A stretch of 64,000 nt of DNA from Podocnemis expansa (GCA_007922195.1 ML681963.1:53171902-53235901), one strand, 5' to 3'. Shown: positions 39,406-52,887, counted from the stretch's first letter. Numbers and translations: made by a program. The notes: generated from the letters alone by a model not told the origin.

Positions 39406-40824
39406 CCTCCTGATGGAAAGAACCATATAAGTGCTAAGCATTATTTCCACCAGCTGTCTACCTCTAGTGCTAGAAATTGAATCTTGCTATGACCCCAAAC
39501 ACTCACGAACCAGCTTTTATAAATTGCCATTTCTGCTAAAGGAATAAAAGAAGCTTGCTGACTAAAGTAAACAGTGACTTGACTGTTAAAAAGTGCAACA
39601 GTCCTTTTCTGAAGAAACATTTAAAAAAAGATAAAGGCATAATCACCTTGGGAGAGCACATCTCATGATGTAAGGTGAGAAATCCCCATCTAGGAGCAGT
39701 CTTTAATCTGGAAAACGAGCAGAGCACAAGTCTCAAGAAGGCTGCTAGTCGTCTCACCACATCGAGATAGCTGACATACAAAAGGCTTAGCTGCAGCAGT
39801 GGTGGGGACCCCAGGAAATACTGGGGCAGACAGTGATCACTGGAACTTCATTAGGATCTCAGATCTTTTTTTAAAAAACTGGCAATTACTATAATTTAAA
39901 AAAAAATCAAACAAACTTGAATGAGTAGACACTTTATTATCTGTAGTGATGAACATGATCTTGTGACTCTAAATAATTATTTTGTATTACCTTAACATGA
40001 GCTCAGTACTAGGTGCTGTACATACAAGCTTTCTGTCCCTGCACCAAAGCGCTTGCCACCCAAGCAGACAAGAGGGAGAAATGGCAGAATGGGGAAAGGG
40101 AAGCCCAGAAGTGTGAAGTGGTTTGCTCAGCTAGGATCAACAACACCATTCCAGATCTTCGGAATGCCAGTAGACCACACCTTCTCCTTAAGCAGAACAG
40201 CCTGACGTGATCTCAGCTGGAAACGTGATGCAGGGAAGATGTCCTACTGCACAAGGAGGAACTATGAAATACAATATATGGGCATCCCCTACAACTCCCA
40301 CTTTGAGCTGTTATTAAACATCCAGGTGATGTCAGTCTCTCTCAGCTCACATCTGAACTCAGAAGACACACTTGACTTCCACATGTTTAAAGTCTACCTA
40401 CTCAAATACTAATAGCTTCTGGCACTGAGAGATCTGTCAAACAAAGAAAATTCCATTTTATAGCCTTAATTAAATCTTTCTAGTACTGACTAATTAAATT
40501 AATCTTTCTTATTCTTCATACTTTAATATCGGCTAAGCACAACCGTCAGAGGTTTTCTTAGGAACTCCCCCCATTAACACAGTTACTAAGTAGTAAGGGA
40601 GAGGGAGAAATGAACAAGAAACCAATTCCACCTAATAGCATTATCATCATTATCATTGCTCCACCAGAGACTGATACCCCATTGTGCTAAACCAGGGTGG
40701 ATAAAACTGGCTCACAGCTAGGCATCAGCAATTTTACTTTTGGTCAACAGAGGGTGCTCCTCCATTACATTTCAACAGTGGAGCTAGGCAACAGGCGACT
40801 AAAACTGGTCACCATGGCAACCAG

Positions 40825-41140
40825 AAACATACATTTGTTGAGGCCTATGCTAGACATAATGCAAGAAACATTCCTTGCCTTAAGAGATTACAATCCCAAT
40901 AGACAAAGGGCAAGAGACAAACAGAGGAAAGTCACTTTTCTAGTTATCATTAGTAGTGTTGTTATAATGTCTAAGGACCAGAACTCCTTTATGCAAGGTG
41001 CTGTACAAACACACAGCTCCCTGTTCCAAAGACCTTATAATATGAGTAATATCATAAAGAAGGTAAGTGAGGAAGCCAGGAAGGGAATTTAGCTCCTCCT
41101 GACACTCAGTCCAAGGCCCTACCCACTGGATTACACTACT
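40825..41140 (+). repeat. Composite of old SINE/L2-like fragments
   Basis: 'ggtgctgtacaaacacacag', 'ccctgttccaaagacctta' and, further on, 'aaggccctacccactggatt' are phrases from old amniote SINE/L2-type tails. Boundaries between pieces are unclear. A 131-codon open frame overlaps but resembles no protein. Confidence 0.45.
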
Positions 41141-41450
41141 TCTCTATTTTCCCCTGCATGTCAACATCTAAAGTCCAAGAGACACCCAAGATCACCCTTA
41201 GCTAAGGCCTCACTCAAACTCTACAGAAGTCAATGATAAATCAATGGGACAACGTGCCGTTAACTTAGGCCCCTTCTTTTGATCTTTGTGTCTGTTGAAC
41301 TAGGGCCTAACACAGAACAATAGCACTGATCACCCCTCAAACCTTAAGGTCAGTTTTCTGAAGGCAGTGAGTGCCAGCTTTTCCAGTTTTTGACTAATTT
41401 CACCAGTGCAACCCTGGCCTTCACATCTGGCACCTGTCTTGTGATAGAAG

Positions 41451-41633
41451 CAATGTTCCCTCTAATTTTTTGAAGGCTGTGTGTGCCAAAAATTTCTTTG
41501 TGTATGCAAAACATTCCTTTATGTGCACTAATATCAGCACTGTTGAATTTTTTTGTGCACGCTTTGTTTTGTTGTGTGTGAGGGTTTCATCACCTGTGTG
41601 TGTGCGCACACGTGCACAGCTTAGAAGGAACAG
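41451..41633. mobile_element. hAT-type MITE of the 'CAATGTTCCCTCTAA' family
   Basis: The left end CAATGTTCCCTCTAATTTTT is typical; the right end reads GCACAGCTTAGAAGGAACAG. The flanks gatagaag (41443-41450) and ggtagagg (41634-41641) agree at 6 of 8. The interior is a TG/CA-rich run with 'gtgtgtgtgcgcacacgtgc'. A second end-like word, CTTAGAGGGAATGCTG, lies at 41656-41671, so the right boundary is not certain. Confidence 0.65.
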
Positions 41634-42129
41634 GGTAGAGGTAAGGCTTATATCACTTAGAGGGAATGCTGAATATATGAGAGAGTCTCTGATAGCCTTC
41701 TCATCACTGGAGCAGCCCGGGTGAATATCATTTCAGGAAACAAACTATTTATTTTACTTTATTCCATTCAGAGAGCATAGATTGAAGTGCTTTTTATTCC
41801 TGCAGGGTTAATGCAATGTGACAAACTGCACTGGAGGGAAAAAAAAGAGGTAAGATGCTGAAGTATAAGTTCCTCAGCACTGACAAAGGCATTTAGTTGA
41901 CACTTATTTATTTTTTCTATTTTAACAAAATGAACTAAGGTCACCTTGAAGACCTGAGGTGACTGCAGAGAGCTGTGTCACAGGACTGACAGTGATCCCA
42001 TATACAGCCAAGACAAACGAAGGGTCATCTATCCTGTCAGACAGCGATCAATGGCAAATGCTACCCATCCCAGGCATTTATACAGCCCTCAGCAATCTGG
42101 TATCTGAGAGCAGCTTCAAAAAAGACAGG

Positions 42130-42300
42130 TGAAAGGAGTCAGGAAATTTGGATTCTGTCCCCCACATTTGCCACTTATTTGCAGCAAGCCCTTGAAATCC
42201 ATGTAATCTTCCAGCACCTAACTTTCCCAACTGTAAAATGGGACCAACATGTATCTTACATAGGCATTCTACATGTAAAGAACTAGGAATCTGACAAAGG
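42130..42300 (+). repeat. MIR-like SINE
   Basis: 'gagtcaggaaatttggattc', 'tgccacttatttgcagcaag', 'cacctaactttcccaactgt' and 'aaaatgggaccaacatg' in MIR order. Confidence 0.65.
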
Positions 42301-43065
42301 AGAATGAGTTCTCATATGGGCAAAAAAAGAATTTTTAGTATTTCAGTATTTCAAAAGTGATTTGTCATGGGTGGATGTTTCTGTGCAGGGAGTCTAAATT
42401 ACACAAACAGTAAGTTTCTTTAAAAGCAAGGGGTTTGGAGGGAGGAAGCAGGACTGTCTCATTTTTCTCTAACTTAAAGGCTTGAAAGCTTTACTTTCCT
42501 CACTGACTCTGAAGTAGAGATTGTTCAATCCAATTTCTCAGGTGAATAATGAGATTATCAGCACAAAACAGGTATTTTTGTACCATTTGGAAATGGCTCA
42601 CCCCAACATGCAACTCACCTTCCCTAAGCAGTACCATGCAATTTTAAGAGAAAGTATTTTGTTAAAATCATTCAGTCAATTAAATATGACAAAAGGATGG
42701 GGCATTTTGCAAATGCACACACACCATACATTGACAACCACCACTTCCTTCAGTGCTCCTCAAAACTCTTTCAGGACAAAGAATAGGTATCTCTCCATAG
42801 CAAGCTTGGTCTATATTTTGAATTATATTCAGCGTTTGCCATTAAAACTGAAGCTAGTGCTGAAGTGTTACTCAGTGGACACTGCATCTAAGGTTCTCCA
42901 GATTGCCCCAATACTTTGAGTAGGAAGCTACAGTGATGCAAATGTCTAACACTATAGAATCCTGAGCTACAATAAAAACAGTAAAATATTGTTAAAATAC
43001 TGGGTCAGTTCCTCAAACCTGTGTAAATTTACATATCCCAGTGACTTCTATGGATTACTCCCAAT

Positions 43066-43664
43066 GGCTATGTCTATACTGAGGGGGGGCCCAGATGGGG
43101 CTCTCAGCCCCTCTCTGTAGGCCGCAGGGGCTAGGAGCCTGCAAGGAGCCCATCTGGCTCCCAGAGGCTTGCTGCACGGGCCCAAGCAGCTCGGGGCCTG
43201 GTCAATTTCACAGGCTTGACCTCGCTCAAACTGACCAGACTCCTAGCTGCTGGCTCGGCAGCACAAACCACAGGCTCCTAGCCCCTGCAGCCTACAGAGA
43301 GGGGCTGAGAGCCCCATCCAGCTCTCAGCCCCTCTCTGCAGGCTGCACAAACGGGCTGCCAGCCCCTGTGTCCTGAAGTGAAGGGCTGGGAGCCAATCCG
43401 GCTCCAGCTCCTCCTCACAGGGCTGGATCTAGATCGGGCCCCCAGGCCAGATCAGGCTCGAGTCCGATCATGCCCAGGGGCAGGGAAGGGGTCAGGGCCT
43501 GCCCTGTAAAGTCATCTTAAAATCTTAAATTGACTGACAAAGCAAGAGTTAAGTTGATTTAAGCACTTGCTTAATTCAACTTAATTTCTAAATGTGGACT
43601 GGGCTTTATTTAAGTCGACTTAACAATCCTTAAGTCAACTTAAAGCCACAATGTAGACATAGCC
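43066..43664. mobile_element. MITE with GGCTATGTCTACACT-type ends and GC-rich interior hairpin
   Basis: The ends are GGCTATGTCTATACTGAG and ATGTAGACATAGCC. The interior up to about 43500 is GC-rich and holds an almost perfect inverted repeat: 43097-43142 against 43269-43315, including 25 identical bases (43097-43121 versus 43291-43315). The right part is built of TTAAGTCAACTTAA and TTAAGTCGACTTAA palindromes. 599 bp, no transposase. Confidence 0.85.
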
Positions 43665-43984
43665 ATTTATAGGAGATTCAGTTTGCACCAAAAGCTAGAT
43701 TAATTCACTTTTCTTGAAAAATATCTACCCAAACATTTTCTCGAACAACTGAATTCAGTACTATTTGAATAGCTGCCTATACCGGGAAAAGTGTGAAGAA
43801 CTAATTAGGTATAACAACACAGATATAGCTGATTATGTCAGTATAGAATAGATATTTACACACAGTAATTGTAACACTCCCAAAATCTTTGGGACCAATA
43901 ATGGTGTTCTGGCACCTCTGGGAAAGTTGTCATTTTATTGATACCATGTCCTCTGTTAAAAAGTAAAATCATTAAATGAACTAG

Positions 43985-44068
43985 GAGTTTGGCACTTTTA
44001 AAGACTAACAAATTGATTTATCACAAGAGCTTTTGTGGAAGAAAATCCCACTTCTAGACATCTTAACC
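43985..44068 (+). repeat. Single-arm fragment of the 'cttaaagactaac' hairpin repeat
   Basis: 'ttggcacttttaaagactaa', 'caaattgatttatcaca', 'gagcttttgtggaagaaaat' and 'cccacttctagacatct' match one arm of the repeat nested at 12948-13225. Confidence 0.75.
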
Positions 44069-44539
44069 AAGCCCTGTATTTGGAGACTCTCATCAGCACT
44101 TAGCATCTGTAGCTATTTAAAGGCCACACTGTGAGCATATTGTAATTGCCCCAAATATTTTAAAATTGTGTTCTCCATCTGATACTGGTACTTGTAAACC
44201 CTGAGCTAGAGTTATGATTATCTCATTGCCTCAGATTAAGATCACAATTGGGCAGCTGATGGCCCAGAATTAGAAACGGAACTAACTGCCAGGTGAAGGG
44301 ACTGCAGCTCTCCATGGTCCTGATTTTTCTCCACTGGAATTTTGCCACCGTTTCCAGAGGTACAGAGAGTAAATACAAGTACCTTTACACCAGTTTAACT
44401 GTGTCCACAATGGAGGTGGCAGGGAAGTGGAATTACCATTTTAACTATTTCAGGTCCTAAACCCATATAGTTACAATAGTACAAAAACTGTATGGATACC
44501 AGTCCTTCTATGCTTGAGCACAACATTAGAAATCCAGGA

Positions 44540-44628
44540 TTAAAATGGCACTTTTAAAGGTCAGAACTTACCTCATAACAACTATCTAGGTCCCTTTCAG
44601 TTCTACATTTCTGGGATTCCATGAATGG
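44540..44628 (+). mobile_element. CR1 LINE extreme 3' end
   Basis: 'gtccctttcagttctacatt' and 'tctgggattccatga' are the CR1 end (ggtcccttccagccctacatttctatgattc) in decayed form; 'aactatctagg' replaces the usual ctagatgacct. Confidence 0.7.
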
Positions 44629-45742
44629 TCCCCACCCTTTGCCAAGCACTGAAACACAGAACTGCAGGCCTGACTTCCAGGATTACACAAGATATTAGTC
44701 AGCTCCAGCTGGATGGTCAGTTATTGAGGTTGAGGTGAGGAGTGGATGACAAAACAACGTTCTTTGCTGACTGATAAACAGTTCCTGTATGAGACAATAA
44801 ACTTGACCAGGAAAGGTCAGAAGATGTCTCAAAAATACACCAGAATGAGATGGTACTTGAGCAAACCTTTTAAAAACAGCTACATCATATATCCACTGTG
44901 AGAGAAGCCTTTACGCAATCAAAAAGGCAATAAATAAAAGGGAAAGGGTGTTTGCCATTCATTTATATATGGAATTATTTAAGTATTTATCCTTAAATGA
45001 CTCCTCTCCACATAAATGACTTCTGGATTTTACCCATTCATTCAGTGTAGTGGCAAGAGAAATTATCAGGTTTTGTACTTGTATTGAAGTTACTCATTTC
45101 TTCACTCCATTCTTTTTTGTAATAATATTTAAAATGATTAAAATGAAAATAAGGAAATATGAAGGAAATAGCATGGTGCATAATCTTCAAAGGGATTCAC
45201 CATTGAGAAGAATGGAAAATTCCCTCCACACTGAGAACAATAGGAGTGGCTACGTACTGAGTAAAACTGGTAAAAAAAAAAAAAACATGGATCCATTCTC
45301 CCTGGTCAAAACTGAAACACTTTGCAAAATCATGTCAGTTTTGTCAAAATGCCATTTTGGAGAAACATGGGAAATGCATCCCAACATCCCATTTCAGCAC
45401 AAATCAGAACAAAACATTATGATTTCATATGACATTTTATTTGATTTTTTAAATTTTGGATTATGCTATAGAATAGAAAAAAGTCAAAAGCAAAACCAAA
45501 ACTTTTTTATATTTTTAAAACATAACTTTTCAATCAACAAAAACTTCCTTCCCTCTCCCCCCTGAAAATTTTCTTCTAAGGAGAATATCCAATTTTTTTG
45601 AAATCTCTAAATGCTGGATGAAACAGAAGTGCCATCTACACAACTCTGGGCTCAGTCCCTGTGAAAACTGGCCCAGTAGAAAACCAAATATCATTACAAT
45701 GCATGTGAGATACAATGTGATCTGGTGGGTAAGACACTCTCA

Positions 45743-45978
45743 AGGCTTGTTCTTAACACAGAGTTAGTATGAGGCAACACTAGAGCGCTGCCCTAACCAG
45801 ACTCTTAGCCACAGTCAGAAATCTCTAGCTTGATGCAAGTGTTGCTTGAGTTAAGCTAGCTGCCACCTTGGCAGTGCGGGTGAAGTACCGCTGGTTATGC
45901 AATGGGGATGCAGCTATTCTGCTCCACTAATTCAAGAACGCCATGCTGCTCCAGGGTTTTGCAGTGTGAACATTCTCA
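45743..45978. mobile_element. MITE-like element with GGCTTGTTCTTAACA / GTGTGAACATTCTC ends
   Basis: The left end GGCTTGTTCTTAACACAGAG is followed by 'ttagtatgaggcaacactag'; the right end is GCAGTGTGAACATTCTC, a diverged inverse. The interior has 'gcttgagttaagctagctgc'. It belongs with reptilian 'gcttgtctacac' MITEs, but its precise limits are uncertain. Confidence 0.5.
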
Positions 45979-46224
45979 ACTAGGTAACAAGAGGATTTAA
46001 CTGAAGAAGATAATGCAGTGAAGACAAAAATTCAGTGGATCCTAAATTTAACACAGTTCTTACATCAGAAGATGTCCAAGTTTTTGATCATTAATATCTC
46101 CACCACACTTAATCTTCTAAGTAGGTGCTATAAAGACACAGAGTAGTGTTCTTTTCTTTTACTACCCAAGGATATAGCCACATGGTATTGTGGCTTGGAA
46201 ATCTGCTCAACATAATTAACTGGC

Positions 46225-46480
46225 TCCCAGAAGTAGCAAAGTTTACTGAGTAGTGTGCTAGACTGGGAGCCTGGTGATATTGGTTCTATTACTGGTTCAC
46301 TCACGGACTTGTGTGGCTTTGAGCACATCACTTATGTTCTCTGAATCTCGGTTTTCCCTCTCATCCTTAGCTTAGGATGTAAATTATTGAAGCCAAACAC
46401 TGTTTTACACTATGTATTTACACAGTGCCTGACACCTTGGAGCTCCATCGTGGGTGGGCTCTCCAGACAAAGAACCACGA
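46225..46480 (+). repeat. MIR-like SINE with CORE-type tail
   Basis: 'gtgtgctagactgggagcct', 'ggttctattactggttcac', 'cttgtgtggctttgagcaca', 'tcacttatgttctctgaatc', 'tcggttttccctc' and, after it, 'acacagtgcctgacaccttg'. A near full-length copy. Confidence 0.7.
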
Positions 46481-46667
46481 TAACCTTCTAGAAGATTCTT
46501 CCCTTCTTGGTGCCCATCTTTCCCCTCATGCTATTTGCCTTTAGTATACTTAAAGTGTAAAATCTGGTTCTACACAATAACAAGATTACCTTACTAAATT
46601 AGTAGAGCACCAAGAACTACAGACCCCAATCTAAAATGCAGCCTGCATACACTGCTGTAGTTTAGAT

Positions 46668-46844
46668 CAGTTGTTCTCAACCTACTGTGGGTCATATGTT
46701 TGGGAGCATGTCACGACCCTACAGGACACACCAGGTCCCCAATCCCCAGAATAATATCCAGCCATCTCCCTGACTGTCTATGGCACACTTACCGCTGTGT
46801 GGCAACACAGTAATGTGTCCCAACATAGTGGTTGAAGAATGCTG
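46668..46844. mobile_element. hAT-type MITE, 177 bp, with TSD
   Basis: The ends are CAGTTGTTCTCAACC and GGTTGAAGAATGCTG (reverse complement CAGCATTCTTCAACC). The flanks gtttagat (46660-46667) and gtctagat (46845-46852) are a 7-of-8 target duplication. Confidence 0.8.
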
Positions 46845-47287
46845 GTCTAGATAAAGATAACAGGAACATGCAGATTAAATTCTTGAATATGCATAAATTT
46901 ATCCAAAGTAAACTTATCAGAACAACTTATTAAAACCCTGACATAAGCATCGCAGCTTTCCTTAAAAGACCTCTTAGCGAGTTGCTTTTCCTGGTTGAAC
47001 AATCAGAAGAAAATGTTTCTGTTTAAATATTTAAAGAAAATGTTTAATGTTTAAACAGAAACAATGTTTTTATGATTGCTTAAACCGATACTAAAGGAAG
47101 TATTGAAAATAGTCTGTGTTCTCTAATGACAAGTTTTCACTTACTGTCATCATCACTGTCTGGGTTGCAGTTGCACCCACATTACACTAGGCACTCTGCA
47201 GACACAGAAAACAACACATTCTTCACCCCATAGTGATACAACACCACTTCACCAACATCAGGGTGGCCCGAATGTGACACAAAAACG

Positions 47288-47480
47288 GGAGCTTGGAGAC
47301 ACAGGATCTATTCTACTCTAGTCCTCCTTAGTCCAAAGTTTGGACATCAGGTCATTATTACATGACCTTGGGGAAGTCATTTCTCTTCTCCCTGTCAGTT
47401 TCCCTTTCTCCTTACTATGTGTTTGTGCTGGGCACTGCACAAAGAGACCTTGATCTAAACTGGACATTTAGACCCTACTG
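47288..47480 (+). repeat. MIR-like SINE
   Basis: 'gcttggagacacaggatcta', 'acatgaccttggggaagtca', 'tttctcttctccctgtcagt' and 'ttccctttctccttac' in order, ending 'gggcactgcacaaagag'. Confidence 0.65.
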
Positions 47481-49882
47481 TAGAACAAATAATGTGGCAA
47501 CTTTTAATTAAAAACTGTCATCTTAAGAAGCAACTTTCAACATGACAAACTGTGGACCTTCATTCTCGAGGCCTGAGGAAAAAGGAAGCAGCTTTTTATT
47601 TAATGGCAAGTCTTATATCTAAAGAACAATGCAAAAATCTATCATGGTAACACTGAACTACAGAATCTTCTGATTCATGTAACAGCTGAATCGGGGACCA
47701 TGTAACAGTTGGGCCCTGGACCCAGCTAGAACATTAAAAGGAAGAACCTGAAACAAACCCAAGAATCAGCACCACTAGACTCCTGGAAAATCTGATGTCA
47801 AATATGGCTTCAGCTATGCTGTTTGAACCCACTTCCGCCAGTGATACATTCATCAGACCAGATCTACAGCTATATAAGTCAACAAATTTCATCTTAAATC
47901 AGTCAACGAAAGCAAGGTGTGCTAATTCATACCAGTTTATACACTAAAGCCTCTGTTCTTAATTTTACCTTAAAACAAGCTATGTTATCTATTACCCTAT
48001 TTTCTCTCAAAGGCGACTGGGTATATGACTGATCCAAAACTGCTAGATAAGTTGTCCAGGTGAATATTGTCAAATCATGTCAACAATGGTCAAATATTTT
48101 AAAGCACTAATTCACTGAACAGTAAAAACAATGAGAAAAAAAAAGTAAGACTTTCTGGTCTCCTCTAGTCTTTGCCTTAGAAAGAAACAGAAAATACAAG
48201 CCTTAACATGATAAGAAATAAACCCTTTTTAAAAATAATTAACAATAAAAAAAACACTGACCCTCTTTTTGAAAGAAATAACGATAATAATTTGCTTTGC
48301 GTGCCTATTTTAACTGAGTTCACTATGTTTCAGAATTTGAAAACAAACTTTTGTTTTGAACAAACATTGAAAACACGTGTTTGTTTGCCAAGGTATATTA
48401 ATTAAATGGAACACATGAGCCAAAGGTGATAATGAAACTCTGTTATTATCTAATACTGAACAGTGCTAAACAGTGGTTTGGTATACAGAAATGTTAGCCT
48501 GTTTAGTCCCATGGCAAACATTATTTATAATTGTTGTAAGTTTTTATGAAAGACAAAAGACTGAACAATAGTTAAAATATTTTAAAGGTAAACTATTAAG
48601 TGATGCTTTTAGAAAAGTGGAAGTGGTAAAAATAAAATGTTGAAAATTGTTCAGATTCAGTTGCTGAAGCAGATTTTTACTAAAAAAATGTCCTGTTTGG
48701 TAGCTCTCTTGTTAACTAAATGCCAGGGATGTTACTGCAGTTAAGTGTTAAGGAGCTTGATGCTGCTCAAATGATTTTGGTGTTTTCATTCTTTTTTTTC
48801 CTGTATTTTTCCTGGTTTGTTTTCAGTGTCAATATTTTTATTGTTGTTCTCTGCATGCAAGACAGCACAGGGTGAGTATTGCAAGTTACATCCTCACTAC
48901 CTCCTGACAAATGTTAGTGGTAAAACAGGTAGGTGCAGTCTGTCAGACTAAAAATACCTGTGAATTCTTATGCGTTTAAGTTTTGCAAATAGCTTATCAA
49001 TGCAAGAATAATTGCAAAAAAATAATGTTTTTGCTTCTTTTTAAAGGAAGCAACAGATTTAAGTAAAAATATCATCCAAGTTAAAGAGTTTTCTCCAGGA
49101 GAATAATCTTAACCACTACTGTTTAAAATGTTCATAAATCTGAACCATACATCAACTGTATAAGCAGAAAAAAATCCATCTTTATACATCCTCAGCATAA
49201 AACTAAGGGTAACAAAAGCCACTTTATTTTCAAACATCTGACAAACATACAACACCACCATTTTAAATTTTGTTTTAGTGACAATAACTTGCAAATTCTT
49301 AAGTTTTTTGAGCTTAGTAAGTTATAGCATCTAGACAAATAAAATTTGAGTCCCAACTTTATAATTAAAAATGTACAAGTCTTAATATAATCATATACTT
49401 TGCCTTCCTGCTAAATGCTTAAACAAAATGAAATTTTCTTTACAATTATAATTTTATGAATAAATGTCCAATCCCAGGTAGAACTAGACCATAAAATTAT
49501 TATAATAAAGCCTACAAATGTATCCAAATTATAAATAATACATTGAAGTGAATAAAATATCATATTAACCTAGAATAAAATACAAACACACAAACTAAAC
49601 TAATCCAAAAAAAAGCTTCCTAGTATAATTAAAAATTTATATCAAAATCATGTTTAACAAAGACTATATGAAACTAAAATTCAATAAATCAAAATTAACA
49701 AACACAAAGAAAGCCTAATTAGTACTCAAAGTAATAAAAATACGCTATTTCACCTTTCTCTCCCTGTTGAAACTCCTTGAACTTAAAAAACAAAACAAAG
49801 AAACCCACTCCTGGGGCTGCCATTAACAGTGTCTTCTAAAACCATGGACCCTCTTTGCCTTAATCCTAAAAGGTGTCTTAAC

Positions 49883-50270
49883 CAGTGGTTCCCAACCATT
49901 TCAATACCATGGCACACTTCAATGAGTCAAAAAATTCCACAGCACACCCACTTTTTTCAGCTGAATTGATTGCTCATAAATGTCACAGCAAGATCAAATG
50001 GATTAATATTTCAAATCCACCAAAAAAAATACACATCATGTCAGTTTTGCCTCTTGGCTGCCTGTGCTTAGAATGTTCCTGTTTTAGAATTGGAAGGCTG
50101 ATACCTTTTTTTAATTTGATGATTAATTTTATGGGTTGTAATTTTGGCTGTATAGAATATTGTTTAAGATGAAACAATGCTTGTTTTACAATGATTTTCA
50201 TTACCTTTGTACAAAATTTCATGGCACACTTCAACAGTTCTCATGGCACACCAGTGTGCAAAAGCCACTG
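49883..50270. mobile_element. hAT-type MITE, 388 bp, with perfect 8-bp TSD
   Basis: The left end is CAGTGGTTCCCAACCATTT; the right end is GTGCAAAAGCCACTG (reverse complement CAGTGGCTTTTGCAC). Exact duplications gtcttaac lie at 49875-49882 and 50271-50278. The sub-terminal words 'catggcacacttcaa' occur near both ends in the same orientation. No intact coding frame. Confidence 0.92.
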
Positions 50271-52887
50271 GTCTTAACCAGACCAGGCCATAAAAGGGAT
50301 GCAACTGACACTGCTGCCTTCATTGGCTCCCACTAAATCCTAGACACCATCTAAAAGAAAACCAAGCCAAACAGCTACAACAGCTCCAGCCTAGCTAACG
50401 TAACATCTGTTTCCCCAAAAAACAGTTATTGCCATCCTTACCACCACCCAAGAATAAATAAATAAATAAACAAACAAAGTCAAACAAAGGAGGGTTTAAG
50501 AGTTTTTAGAAAGAAATTGTTAAAATAAAAGCCTGCCTTCTCACTTTAACTGTTTTTCCTTCTCCATCTTTTTTAATGAACAGTTAAAATAATTAAGAAT
50601 ATGTTCACCAAAAGATTAAGCAAGCTGAAATCCCTACATAGCAAATTCCAAACCTGTTTAATGTTAAACAGTAACTGACCTATTTTAACCCCTTTAGCTC
50701 ACTTGTTCCATTTAAATTAATACTATAGGCATTCTTGCTGGTAGATTTGACATTTGTTGACTTTCATCAAATAATAGGCAGTCCATTAACCAGCTTGCCA
50801 TGACTACTTACATCTGCTGATTTCTCCCTGTTGGCTCAACTTTCAAAGTGTTGGTTTGTACAATGGTTTTCTAATGGGATACTTATATGATCTAGGTAGC
50901 AGGGTGCCATCTGAGACTTAAAATAAGGGACTCTGCTGCCCAGTTTTAGACTCTTCAGTTTGGAAATTTATTGTAAATTATTAGCATCAGTTAAAATTCT
51001 GTAGAAAATGTTGCAGATGGCTGCAGCAAAAAACACTGTAGCAAAAGAGAAAGCCCCAGGCTGGGGATGCCATGCACAGACAACCAGTTCCTAGGAAGAG
51101 CTAAATTCCCTCAACTCTCCCAGCTTAGTTCAGCCACATAAATAGCTCCAAGTTATTACTCAGAATGTCGGAGAGTTTTGTCTGGCCTTACGACGCGCAC
51201 ACAGAATCACTACAGCCAGTGGGAACCACATTCATACATCTGAGAGAAGATCTGAAACTTTAATCAGAATTATCAAAAAAAAAAACATGCACCCTCTTGC
51301 TGTGATCAGGGAAGAAAGTGGTCTCTTGTTATCACTGTCACCTAGACCCTAAGAAGGAGGAGATTCTATTTCCATATTTCCTCTTATGATGAGCACTGAT
51401 GCTACATAAGGTCTTGGGAGCTGAAGGAATCTGAGAGGGTCACATTTGTGAGATGCTACAAGAGTAAATAAGACCTCAAACCATCCCCAAGAGTCAGCTC
51501 TGCTGATAGCAATCAAGGGGAAAAAATTGGTATGTATGGACAACAGCAGTTCTGGATGTTTAAATTAAGATCACTGAAATTCATTTACACTCATGCCCAC
51601 ATCACAAACACATGACGCAAATTCCACAGTGTACAGTAAAACAGTTTATTAGCATACGTCTCATTGAATGAAGTTTACTCTTATTGTATTAAGGAACTTT
51701 CATACCACATTAAACACAATGCAATAGGATGTTCGTAAACATAAAGAATAGAATTACTAATTCCCTATCAGAAATTCACATAGACGTGATGAACAAAGGC
51801 CCACAGCAGAAAGGATGGGGAGAAATTCTTAATAATACAGAGATTAAATGCTACAGTAGGGCTTTGTAAAGTTCCTCTTGCACTAGGGTGAATTTCATCA
51901 ATAGAGAATATGTTAATTTCCATCAAGCTCATTCTTCCACACCAAGAAGTTGAGCAAAGAATGATACACTAAATAAGCCAGCATTGCTACATAGGTACAA
52001 TACAAACACATTAATCTAACCCCCTACTTAACCACTATTCCCACATATCTGATTTGCGTTGACTTTGAATGCAGCTATGCGCAGCCAACCAACCACAGAA
52101 TTTGGTCTACTGAGAAGAAGAATACAACTTTTTCCATTTGACAAGAATGCTTGCTTATCAAGGTGAAAAATCAAATGAAGACTAGGGACAAAAGAGAAGA
52201 TTATCATCTATTTGTTAACTATTTTACCGGTGGCCACCAGCATATTGAACAGATCAGATACAATCTCTTCTTAAAAGCAGGGTTTTTTTGCTGTCACATT
52301 GCACTTGCGTATTTCTGATTTTGGTCAGCTTACTGGTATCATGAACTTTGACAAATGATGTACCGTTATCCATCTCCTCGCATGGCATTTAGAAGATGAA
52401 GTGAGTGTAATTGGAAAGCAGACCAAGGAAAATCATACAACTGGTAGCCTAGAAAAAGAAGAAAACTGAACACTTGCAAGAGCTGCAAAGTTTAATAAGG
52501 AAAGGTTCATGTGCAAAATACTAACTGAACAAAGACTCAGATGCTGAATAGCTAGTTCTGATTTTAAGAGCTATTCTGGAACTAACTAGGTAAAAAATTT
52601 AAAATACACCTAAAGTCATTTAGGAATTTCAGTGGGACATGTGCTCCTAAACCCTTTTGATGCTTTTCAAAATTTTATACTAAAATACCCACCATGCTGA
52701 CTTCAAAGTTTTATTGTGGATGGCTCTGCAATTGTGCATGGGAATTAAAAGGACAGCTAAAACCTAGCATGTGAAATTCGCACGCATCTTTTGTTTTGCA
52801 GGTGGCAATACAAACTAGCTATATTAGATCACATTTCAGTTGGGGTTTGACTGATCAGTGATAATGAATAAAGAGGGAAGACCCTAT

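Noticed and set aside
40697..41092. 131-codon open frame
   Set aside because: Overlaps old SINE/L2-type tails; no protein resemblance.
43095..43376. 93-codon open frame
   Set aside because: Lies entirely within the GC-rich interior of a MITE.
45050..45565. 171-codon open frame
   Set aside because: AT-rich, Lys/Asn/Phe-biased text without any recognisable domain; lies in intron sequence on the strand opposite the gene.
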